DNA of 5,800 nucleotides from Flavobacteriaceae bacterium (GTDB lineage: Bacteria; Bacteroidota; Bacteroidia; Flavobacteriales; Flavobacteriaceae). Numbering within the stretch: position 1 is the first letter of the stretch; every line of letters begins with the position of its first letter. Of this stretch, positions 1 to 5,800 are shown piece after piece. The stretch is from assembly GCA_015493405.1 (NCBI GenBank), contig WGDF01000374.1, positions 1 to 5,800 on the forward strand. The letters are read 5' to 3'. A program made the translations under genes and the position numbers. The notes under the pieces are model-generated. The model was given only the letters and a program-made list of their open reading frames with translations. It had not been told where the DNA came from and searched no databases.

Positions 1-116
1 GCAAAAATTGCTATTCATTAAGATTTACAATTTTTTTTATTATTATAGTTATTTTACAAGCAATTTATTGTGAATTAGATATTTTTTGAAAGTAAGATTT
101 TATTGAAAAAAAAAGT

Positions 117-124
117 TATTTTTG
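117..124 (+). promoter_or_regulatory. Possible -7 promoter element for the four-gene operon
   Basis: The sequence TATTTTTG matches the Bacteroidota -7 consensus TAnnTTTG exactly. It would place transcription initiation near base 131, giving a leader of about 48 nt before the ATG at 179. The -33 part is weak: the nearest TTG triplets end at 88 and 105, giving spacers of 28 and 11 nt instead of the usual 17-23. The surrounding DNA is very T-rich, so a chance match is possible. Confidence 0.35.
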
Positions 125-178
125 TCAAGGCATAGAAATTGCTTAAAATCAATCAAAAAGTATTAAAATTATCAAAAT

Positions 179-649
179 ATGAAGTCTATTTTATTTTTAT
201 TGAGTTTTTGGATTGGGGTTGCCGTATCAGCCCAAAACATCCCTGATGCAAACGTACTAGATATGAATGGCCATAAAGTGGCTTTTAAAGATATTATTCA
301 ATCCGATCAACCGGTTATTGTGAGCTTTTGGGCCACTTGGTGTGTGCCTTGCATCAATGAACTTGATGCAATTAATGAAGTTTATCCCGATTGGCAAGAT
401 GAAACCGGTGTTAAATTGATTGCTATTTCTCGTGATGATGATCGCACAGCACGTCGGATTAAGCCGCTGGTTAATGGTAAAGCATGGGATTATGTTGTTT
501 ACCGAGATTATAATGACGATTTGAAACGGGCTTTTAATATTGCCAGTATTCCTTTTATGTTGATTATTAAAAACGGTAAAATCATAGCTAAACGGTCCGG
601 TTATACGCCCGGAAGTGAAGATGAGATTTATGATTTGATCAAAAAATAA
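179..649 (+). CDS. Exported TlpA/ResA-like thioredoxin-fold protein
   Basis: Predicted periplasmic thiol-disulfide oxidoreductase of the TlpA/ResA type, 156 residues. A Sec signal peptide covers residues 1-18 (hydrophobic core, probable cleavage VSA|QN) and has no lipobox, so the mature protein should be soluble in the periplasm. The active site is FWATWCVPC, with redox cysteines C55 and C58. The cis-proline expected opposite the active site is P125 in ASIPF. The mature part, about 138 residues, is a compact thioredoxin domain without the extra N-terminal domain of larger Bacteroidota TlpA proteins. The ATG at 179 is chosen because it directly precedes the signal peptide; the leader is A/T-rich with no Shine-Dalgarno, as is normal in this phylum. 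It is the first gene of the operon, 12 nt before the barrel gene. Family members usually reduce disulfides, for example in cytochrome c maturation, but no cytochrome or heme gene lies nearby, so the substrate is unknown; the neighbouring barrel with its single cysteine pair is a candidate. Confidence 0.9.
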   Translation: MKSILFLLSFWIGVAVSAQNIPDANVLDMNGHKVAFKDIIQSDQPVIVSFWATWCVPCINELDAINEVYPDWQDETGVKLIAISRDDDRTARRIKPLVNGKAWDYVVYRDYNDDLKRAFNIASIPFMLIIKNGKIIAKRSGYTPGSEDEIYDLIKK

Positions 650-661
650 TTTATTTGAAGT

Positions 662-2305
662 ATGAAGAACTTAAAAAAGATTTTAACCATAATTGTTTTA
701 ATATTTTTAGGGCATATTCAAGCTCAAGAACTCGGTCATTTTTCCGGTGGATACGAAGCTTATTTGCAATATTATCAAAGTGATGCTGCTACATATTTTA
801 CAGCGCCTTCGGATCAGCTTCGTTCCATAAATTATTTAAACACGAATTATACCTATAAACAATTCAGTTTCGGTTTGCAATATGAAGCTTATCTGCCACA
901 GGCTTTTTTGGGTTACAGCCCCGATTTAAAAGGGAACGGTATTGCAACCTATTTTGTGCAATATCAAAAGAATCATTTAGCGGTTACAGCCGGCTATTTT
1001 TATGATCAATTTGGTAGTGGATTGGTTTTTAGAGCTTGGGAAGACCGGCAATTGGGGCTCAATAATGCTTTAAAAGGTATAAGGGTAAAATACAATTTTG
1101 AAGATTTTGCCGATATCACGGCTTTAATGGGCAACCAGCGTATTGGCTTTGCATTGTCGCCCTCAACTATATATGGGGCCAATGCTGATTTTGATATGAA
1201 TAAATTGATTCATTTTGACAAAATTCAATTCAAAACAGGATTGAGTTACGTAACGCGTTATCAGGAAAATGATGGGAATAATTTCGATTTAAAACCTATG
1301 ATTGGTAGTTTTTCTTCTCGTTTTGATTTGAATGCCGGAAATTTTTATACCAATTTTGAATATGTCTATAAGCAACCTGATGCCAGAGCAGCAAATCATG
1401 TTTTGTTAGATCAAGTATTGTTTGATGGTAATGCTTGGTTATGGAATTTGGGCTATTCGCAAAAAGGTTTGGGCGTTAATGCAACATTCCGGCGGTTGGA
1501 AAACATACAAATGTATAGTGACCGTTTATTGGAGGGCAATTTGTATAATTCCGGTGTGATGAACTTCGTCCCGGGATTGACCAAACAGCATGATTTTAGC
1601 TTAGCCAATATTTATGTTTATCAAGCGCAGCCGGGTATTTCTTTCGGAGAAGAAAAAGTGGGAGAAATAGGGGGGCAGATGGATTTGTATTATACCTTTA
1701 AACGCAAGACGGCTTTGGGCGGTAAATACGGTACCAAATTGGCTTTAAATATGTCGCGCTGGCATGGGCTCAATGCAACGTTTGATCATCAAAGGCAAAT
1801 ATACAGGGCCGATTTTTTAAAACCGGGAACACTTTATTTTCAAGATATCAATTTAGAAATCAGAAAAAAAATCTCTCCTAAAATCAGAACGGTTGTATCG
1901 TTGATAGACCTTAAATACAACAAACCTAAATTAGAATTTGAAGGTGAATTTGTCCATGCTCATATTTTTGTGGCCGATTTGGAATTCAAATTGGCGCAAA
2001 AACGTTCTGCGCGACTCGAATTACAACATCTTGATACGAAGAACGATATGAAAAATTGGGCTGCTATTCTTATGGAATATAATTTTAACCATCATTTTAA
2101 TATTTATGCCGGTGATATGTATAATTACGGCAATGATCTTAAAAAGATACATTATTTCAATTTTGGAACCACTTACACCAAGTCAGGCACGCGTTTAAGT
2201 TTGGCTTATGGCAGACAAAGAGGTGGCCTATTGTGTGTAGGCGGTGTTTGTCGGTATGTGCCTTCCAGCAAGGGGGTAACGGCCTCTCTTTCTTTATCTT
2301 TTTAA
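662..2305 (+). CDS. Predicted outer-membrane beta-barrel protein, DUF6029-like
   Basis: A 547-residue exported protein, probably an outer-membrane beta-barrel. The signal peptide covers residues 1-21 (cleavage about HIQA|QE). The rest is rich in Tyr, Phe, Asn and Gly with alternating hydrophobic strands (such as FSFGLQYEAY and LAVTAGYFYDQF), and the protein ends in a strand with terminal Phe (TASLSLSF), as barrels do. Distinctive blocks are QFGSGLVFRAWEDRQLG (about 116-132) and GLLCVGGVCRYVP (522-534). From memory these resemble the DUF6029 family of Bacteroidota, whose function is not established; no search was run. The only cysteines are C525 and C530, in the turn before the last strand, spaced to form a disulfide. 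The ATG at 662 precedes the signal peptide and follows the thioredoxin gene by 12 nt; the next gene begins 3 nt after its stop. A porin, adhesin or secretion-related role is possible, and nothing in the sequence decides between them. Confidence 0.8.
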   Translation: MKNLKKILTIIVLIFLGHIQAQELGHFSGGYEAYLQYYQSDAATYFTAPSDQLRSINYLNTNYTYKQFSFGLQYEAYLPQAFLGYSPDLKGNGIATYFVQYQKNHLAVTAGYFYDQFGSGLVFRAWEDRQLGLNNALKGIRVKYNFEDFADITALMGNQRIGFALSPSTIYGANADFDMNKLIHFDKIQFKTGLSYVTRYQENDGNNFDLKPMIGSFSSRFDLNAGNFYTNFEYVYKQPDARAANHVLLDQVLFDGNAWLWNLGYSQKGLGVNATFRRLENIQMYSDRLLEGNLYNSGVMNFVPGLTKQHDFSLANIYVYQAQPGISFGEEKVGEIGGQMDLYYTFKRKTALGGKYGTKLALNMSRWHGLNATFDHQRQIYRADFLKPGTLYFQDINLEIRKKISPKIRTVVSLIDLKYNKPKLEFEGEFVHAHIFVADLEFKLAQKRSARLELQHLDTKNDMKNWAAILMEYNFNHHFNIYAGDMYNYGNDLKKIHYFNFGTTYTKSGTRLSLAYGRQRGGLLCVGGVCRYVPSSKGVTASLSLSF

Positions 2306-2308
2306 ATT

Positions 2309-2647
2309 ATGGAAAATTTTGAGCAACAATGGCAAAAGGTTTTAGACTTTTTTAAAGCCAAATTTACAGACGGAGAATCGCCGAATTTAGACACGATTTT
2401 ATTTTTAATCGGTGTGCAAGAACTCGGTATGATCAAACCTAAATTTACAAAAGATGAAAAAGTTAATCTGATGCATATTGCCACTTGTAAGCTTTTGGAG
2501 CCCTATGGTTATTATGAATTTACCCATAGAGATGAAGAAGCGTGGCCGCATTACAAGCGGATCAAAGCTTTGGAACCGGAAACAAATCAAGATCATCTGA
2601 TTAAAGAAGCTATTATCAATTATTTTACAGAAAACGACTTAATCTAA
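2309..2647 (+). CDS. Conserved-looking small cytoplasmic protein of unknown function
   Basis: A 112-residue protein with no signal peptide or membrane segment, so probably cytoplasmic and mainly helical. It starts with an amphipathic helix (MENFEQQWQKVLDFFKAKF), followed by LIGVQELG (33-40), CKLLEPYGYYEF (60-71), a WPHY motif (79-82) and a last helix to the C-terminus. C60 is its only cysteine. The pattern is reminiscent of a hypothetical protein found widely in flavobacteria, but I cannot assign it a fold or function and see no catalytic motif, metal site or helix-turn-helix. Its ATG lies 3 nt after the stop of the barrel gene, so translation is probably coupled, and 9 nt separate it from the next gene. 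A cytoplasmic product between exported ones could regulate or assist them, but that is inference. Two - strand reading frames over this gene are shadows. Confidence 0.82.
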   Translation: MENFEQQWQKVLDFFKAKFTDGESPNLDTILFLIGVQELGMIKPKFTKDEKVNLMHIATCKLLEPYGYYEFTHRDEEAWPHYKRIKALEPETNQDHLIKEAIINYFTENDLI

Positions 2648-2656
2648 ATTTTAAAG

Positions 2657-3568
2657 ATGTCTAATCTACATAAAATATTAATTTTATTCTTAGGCCTTAT
2701 TTCATTTCAAATGACGGCCCAAAACTATAAGAAACGTATGGCTTTGAGTCATGATTTTCTAAAAAAAGTACGTGTGCGTGAAGTCTTGGATACCATGCTT
2801 TGGGATAAGGAATCCGTTATTTTTAATCAAACTGAGAAATGGTTTAAAGACAAAAAATTAGATGTCTATAATGGTCATGATTACGAATTTTTTCAATCCG
2901 GTGTGATGCATCAATTTCTATATTCTAAAAGACAAATATTAAATCGTGTCGCATATCATTATAAACATATTGATTATAAATTATTAAAAAAATATGTGCA
3001 TCAAATCGATCAAGGACATTTGCAGGAGGTAATATTTTCTTCCGGACTTTATGAAATGCTCAATGATCTGTTAGAAAAGGAAATAGATCAGGTCAAAAAC
3101 ATCACCGTGCCAAAATATTTACAATATATTATTAATATACATAAACCGGTTGATTTAAATATCAAATTTAATGGCAAGCCCGTTAGGGCTCAAGATTTGG
3201 ATTTGGATATGTATGTTGAGACTAACAATGCCGATTATAAAAAGGTCCCTATTCTGGATAAGGTACATAATCAAATTTTAAAACCTGAAGGTTATACTTA
3301 CGAGCAAATTCAAAAAATAGTTATTCGTTATAAAGACCAATCGTTTGAGTTTAAACCGGATAGCCAAATCAATTTATATCCCCATCAGTTTAAAGAACTT
3401 AACAGTATGATTTCCAAATATAGTTACAATCAAATTCCGGTTTGGCATTTGGACATCATCGAAAGTAAAGGCCATGTTGGCGTACAATTGACTAATGTTA
3501 TAGAAGCCAAAATTATTAAGCAAAAGCCACAAAAGCCATCCGTAAAAGTGAAACCTTTAGACAAATAA
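2657..3568 (+). CDS. Exported protein of unknown function, last gene of the operon
   Basis: A 303-residue protein that I do not recognise. Residues 1-21 form a clear signal peptide (Lys, hydrophobic stretch, cleavage about QMTA|QN) without a lipobox, so the mature protein is probably periplasmic or secreted. The mature N-terminal half (about 24-160) looks helical and charged, with many Lys, His and Tyr residues (for example KRQILNRVAYHYKHIDYKLL). The second half (about 165-285) has shorter, strand-like segments (VDLNIKFNGKPV, IVIRYKDQSFEF, VWHLDIIE). A basic, Pro- and Gln-containing tail (IIKQKPQKPSVKVKPLDK, 286-303) ends the protein. There are no cysteines, so it is unlikely to be a direct thioredoxin substrate. 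The ATG at 2657 is 9 nt after the preceding stop and directly precedes the signal peptide. The gene ends 18 nt from the convergent symporter gene. Its position suggests a role linked to the barrel upstream. Confidence 0.82.
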   Translation: MSNLHKILILFLGLISFQMTAQNYKKRMALSHDFLKKVRVREVLDTMLWDKESVIFNQTEKWFKDKKLDVYNGHDYEFFQSGVMHQFLYSKRQILNRVAYHYKHIDYKLLKKYVHQIDQGHLQEVIFSSGLYEMLNDLLEKEIDQVKNITVPKYLQYIINIHKPVDLNIKFNGKPVRAQDLDLDMYVETNNADYKKVPILDKVHNQILKPEGYTYEQIQKIVIRYKDQSFEFKPDSQINLYPHQFKELNSMISKYSYNQIPVWHLDIIESKGHVGVQLTNVIEAKIIKQKPQKPSVKVKPLDK

Positions 3569-3586
3569 TCTGTCATTTATTCGGAC

Positions 3587-5431
3587 TTATTCAGCCAACT
3601 TTTTCCAACCGATTTTTTTCATATTTCTGGTAATTAATACACCGGCGATTAGCGCAATTCCGAAAAAGACATAGGAAAGGGTATAGTTTTTGAAAATAAA
3701 TTTCCCAATTCCGAATAAGGCAAAAATCACCATTACACTACCCAAAAACCAGTTGGCAAACATCAAAACAAAACCTTGATCACCTTTAACATCCGGTAGT
3801 TTTTCGGCTATGGGTGTCCAGCCTTTACCTCCCGGATGAACTTTGGTGTAAAATTCTTTCAGTTTGGCTTCCGAAGTAGGTTTGGTCCCAAAAGTAACGA
3901 TTAACCACCAAAGAGTTGACCAGGCTACGACACTTAATAAAATAATGGGATAATTATCACTGATGCTTAAGCCGAAGCCAAATTTAGAGCTTAACAAAAA
4001 AGGTAATAAAAAATAAGGCGCTATCATAGCGGTAATTTCACTCCATGCATTGATACGCCACCAAAACCAGCGTAAAATAAGAACCAAGCCGATACCACCA
4101 CTAGCGACCAAAATAAACTGCCAAGCCGCACTGATTTGCGTAATTTGAGTTGTAATAATTAAGGCAATGAACATCAATATAAAAGTTGTGATACGTGATA
4201 TTTTGACATAATATTTTTCTGAAGCGCCGGGTTTTATAAAAGGACGGAACAAATCATTAATAATATAAGATGTGCCCCATACTGTTTGAGAAGCTATAGT
4301 GGACATATAGGCGGCAAAGAAAGCGGCTAACATCAATCCAAGAAGCCCACTGGGTAATAAATCACGAATTAACATCACGTAAGTTGCCCCTTTGTCTTGG
4401 GCTTCGGGATATAATACCAAGGCAACCATTGCAGCCAAAATCCAAGGCCAGGGGCGTAAAGCATAATGGGCAATATTGAACCATAAGGTAGCAAACAAGG
4501 AGTGTTTTTCATTTTTGGCCGACATCATTCGTTGGGCGATATAACCGCCACCACCGGGTTCGGCTCCGGGGTACCAACTGGCCCACCATTGCACGCCTAA
4601 ATAAGTAAATAATGCTGTTAAACTCAGTTTTAGCACACCGGCGCCGGCACCCTGGCTCGCCGCAGTTTGTGCAGTTTGCGATGGACTACTGACATCCGGT
4701 ATAAAATCGAAAATCCATTTTTGCCCACTTAAGCTTTCTTTTAAACCATCAATACCGCCAATATGTTTAACGGCATAATAGGCTAGCGCTATACTACCGG
4801 TCATAGCCATTACAAATTGGAAACTGTCGGTAATGGAAACGCCCATTAGGCCGGACATTGAAGCATATATGGCCACAAAAAGCATCATCAAGCCCACATA
4901 TAATAATTGAGCCGAAAAAGTAATGCCTAAAAAATGGATACTATGCAAACCGAATAAGGTTAAGTCAGGAAACATAACTTTTAATATTTTGACCATAGCC
5001 AAATTGACCCAAGCAATCACGATGGCATTCATAATAATACCGATATAAACGGCTCTCAAGCCGCGTAAAAATTTGGCCGGCTTGCCTTCGTATCTGATAT
5101 CTACAAATTCAGCATCAGTCAATATATTGGCACGGCGCCAAAGTCGGGCAAAAAAGAAAACCGTGAGCATACCGCCAAAAACCATATTCCACCAAAGCCA
5201 GTTACCGGCAATACCATTTTTAGAAACCAACTCGGTAACCGCCAAAGGCGTATCTGCAGCAAATGTAGTAGCCACCATACTGGTACCGGCAATCCACCAA
5301 GGCAAATTACGACCGCTTAAAAAAAAGTTTTTAGTATCTTTTCCGGCTTTTTTTGAGAAGTAAAACGAAATGCCAAAACTGAAAATAAAATAGGTTATGA
5401 TGATGAGCCAATCTAAATTTGAAACATGCAT
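3587..5431 (-). CDS. Sodium:solute symporter, SSS (SLC5-type) family
   Basis: A 614-residue inner-membrane transporter that should couple Na+ entry to solute uptake through a LeuT fold. I count roughly 13-15 hydrophobic segments. Family marks are SGRNLPWW (39-46), the first core helix with GTSMVATTFAADTPLAV (about 49-65), the conserved loop PGGGGYIAQRMMSAKNEKHS (292-311), and AAYMSTIAS (373-381), whose Ser377-Thr378 match the Na2-site Ser/Thr pair of the eighth core helix. A soluble stretch with FYTKVHPGGKGW (527-538) precedes the final helices; similar segments occur in a Bacteroidota subgroup of this family, from memory. A low-complexity Ala/Gly/Gln/Ser loop lies at about 248-266. The substrate cannot be read from sequence. 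The start is ATG at 5431 (MHVSNLDW); the frame stays open to an ATG at 5632, but that extension would read antisense through the tRNA gene and its promoter, starting in the anticodon. A good promoter lies just upstream of 5431. The gene is monocistronic and divergent from the tRNA. Confidence 0.93.
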   Translation of the reverse strand: MHVSNLDWLIIITYFIFSFGISFYFSKKAGKDTKNFFLSGRNLPWWIAGTSMVATTFAADTPLAVTELVSKNGIAGNWLWWNMVFGGMLTVFFFARLWRRANILTDAEFVDIRYEGKPAKFLRGLRAVYIGIIMNAIVIAWVNLAMVKILKVMFPDLTLFGLHSIHFLGITFSAQLLYVGLMMLFVAIYASMSGLMGVSITDSFQFVMAMTGSIALAYYAVKHIGGIDGLKESLSGQKWIFDFIPDVSSPSQTAQTAASQGAGAGVLKLSLTALFTYLGVQWWASWYPGAEPGGGGYIAQRMMSAKNEKHSLFATLWFNIAHYALRPWPWILAAMVALVLYPEAQDKGATYVMLIRDLLPSGLLGLMLAAFFAAYMSTIASQTVWGTSYIINDLFRPFIKPGASEKYYVKISRITTFILMFIALIITTQITQISAAWQFILVASGGIGLVLILRWFWWRINAWSEITAMIAPYFLLPFLLSSKFGFGLSISDNYPIILLSVVAWSTLWWLIVTFGTKPTSEAKLKEFYTKVHPGGKGWTPIAEKLPDVKGDQGFVLMFANWFLGSVMVIFALFGIGKFIFKNYTLSYVFFGIALIAGVLITRNMKKIGWKKLAE

Positions 5432-5457
5432 AAGTTGATTTTTTTGGATTAAGATTT

Positions 5458-5488
5458 CAAATGTAGTAATTATGTTACAATGCCACAA
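5458..5488 (-). promoter_or_regulatory. Bacteroidota-type promoter of the symporter gene
   Basis: Read on the - strand, TTG (5488-5486) is followed after 20 nt by TACATTTG (5465-5458), an exact match to TAnnTTTG with a spacer inside the accepted 17-23 nt range. Transcription should begin near 5451, giving a leader of about 20 nt before the ATG at 5431. That leader is A-rich with a run of seven A residues and has no Shine-Dalgarno sequence. This promoter also shows that the in-frame start at 5632 is not used. Confidence 0.72.
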
Positions 5489-5553
5489 TTTTTTTTGATA
5501 AAATGATTTGATTTTAGGGTGAAAAGTTAAAATTGAAAAAACAAATATTTTTC

Positions 5554-5585
5554 TTGTTGGATATAAGATTTTTGTTGTATATTTG
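5554..5585 (+). promoter_or_regulatory. Bacteroidota-type promoter of the initiator tRNA gene
   Basis: TATATTTG at 5578-5585 matches TAnnTTTG exactly. Two TTG triplets upstream, at 5554-5556 and 5557-5559, give spacers of 21 and 18 nt, both acceptable. Transcription would start around 5592, only a few bases before the tRNA at 5597. It points away from the symporter promoter; the two -33 regions are about 65 bp apart, separated by AT-rich DNA with no other feature I can see. Confidence 0.8.
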
Positions 5586-5596
5586 CACCACAATAT

Positions 5597-5669
<73 letters not shown>

Positions 5670-5676
5670 CTATTTT

Positions 5677-5704
5677 AACACACTATTTTTTAGTGTGTTT
5701 TTTT
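5677..5704 (+). terminator. Intrinsic terminator of the initiator tRNA gene
   Basis: A perfect 9-bp stem, AACACACTA (5677-5685) with TAGTGTGTT (5691-5699), closes a TTTTT loop and is followed by more T residues to 5704. It begins 7 nt after the tRNA 3' end. The opposite strand has no T-run after the hairpin, so it should act in the tRNA direction only. Confidence 0.88.
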
Positions 5705-5734
5705 ATGTCCAATTTTGATTTTTTTTTGTGTGTA

Positions 5735-5800
5735 GGTCTCAGGTTCCCCTAACGGTCGTCGGGGCTGCTCCGCTACTAATTTAACACACTATTTTTAGTG
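5735..5800 (+). repeat. Imperfect second copy of the tRNA-Met 3' end and its terminator
   Basis: Bases 5735-5746 match tRNA bases 5641-5652 at 11 of 12 positions (start of the T arm). Bases 5766-5800 match 5659-5695 with one substitution and two single-base gaps, covering the T-stem end, the acceptor 3' strand and the terminator up to the window edge. Between them, six tRNA bases are replaced by 19 unrelated GC-rich bases (5747-5765), which destroys the T loop; no 5' half of a tRNA is present. The copy cannot form a tRNA. Bases 5735-5776 are about two-thirds G+C, far above the surroundings. It could be an attachment-site remnant of an integrated element or a decayed tandem duplication. The terminator copy (5783-5800) is cut by the window end. 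Confidence 0.75.

Noticed and set aside
1..11. Short palindrome GCAA-AAA-TTGC at the window start, with similar GCAATTT/AAATTGC words at about 60 and 138
   Set aside because: Arms of four bases in a very AT-rich leader are expected by chance, and the spacing is irregular, so no operator is claimed.
80..88. Second promoter-like TA...TTTG in the leader
   Set aside because: The spacing inside the element is one base too long (TA-N3-TTTG) and no TTG lies at a suitable distance.
248..266. Low-complexity Ala/Gly/Gln/Ser loop in the symporter, considered as an insertion (residue numbers 248-266 of the protein)
   Set aside because: It lies between two membrane segments where loop length commonly varies, the frame is intact, and nothing suggests a mobile insertion.
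2302..2484. Open frame of 60 codons on the - strand
   Set aside because: It lies wholly antisense to the 112-residue gene and the end of the barrel gene, has no promoter or family resemblance, and looks like a shadow frame.
2405..2596. Open frame of 63 codons on the - strand
   Set aside because: Antisense shadow of the 112-residue gene with no protein-like features.
3564..3581. AATAA/TTATT inverted repeat after the operon
   Set aside because: Five A:T pairs are too weak for a terminator and no T-run follows.
5073..5363. Open frame of 96 codons on the + strand
   Set aside because: Lies inside the symporter gene in the opposite sense; the symporter reading has clear family motifs over the same bases.
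5670..5800. Second functional tRNA gene downstream of tRNA-Met
   Set aside because: Only the 3' part recurs; there is no D arm, anticodon arm or intact T loop, so it cannot fold as a tRNA.

Overview
The window looks like an ordinary chromosomal stretch of a low-GC Bacteroidota bacterium, most likely a member of the Flavobacteriia. Three things support this. The genome is AT-rich. Start codons lack Shine-Dalgarno sequences and instead have A/T-rich leaders. The promoters match the Bacteroidota pattern TTG-N17-23-TAnnTTTG. The protein families (a TlpA-type thioredoxin, a DUF6029-like outer-membrane barrel and a ~600-residue sodium:solute symporter) also fit.

Bases 1-178 are an AT-rich leader with one -7 promoter match. 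Bases 179-3568 hold four tightly packed genes on the + strand, with gaps of 12, 3 and 9 nt, that almost certainly form one operon. In order they encode an exported TlpA/ResA-like thioredoxin (CVPC active site), a 547-residue predicted outer-membrane beta-barrel whose only two cysteines sit in a C-terminal CVGGVC motif, a 112-residue cytoplasmic protein of unknown function, and a 303-residue exported protein of unknown function. The thioredoxin beside a barrel with a single cysteine pair suggests, but does not prove, an envelope redox partnership.

The operon ends 18 nt from the convergent end of a large - strand gene for an SSS-family (SLC5-type) Na+/solute symporter, real start at 5431. Bases 5432-5596 are a divergent intergenic region with two back-to-back Bacteroidota promoters, one for the symporter and one for an initiator tRNA-Met (5597-5669). 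The tRNA is followed by a clean intrinsic terminator. The last ~65 bases carry an imperfect second copy of the tRNA 3' end plus its terminator, a GC-rich relic that may be an integration scar or a decayed tandem duplication. The window ends inside it.

I found no CRISPR array, insertion sequence, transposase, integrase, phage gene or recognisable defence system. The points most worth following are the thioredoxin/barrel/unknown operon and the duplicated tRNA tail.
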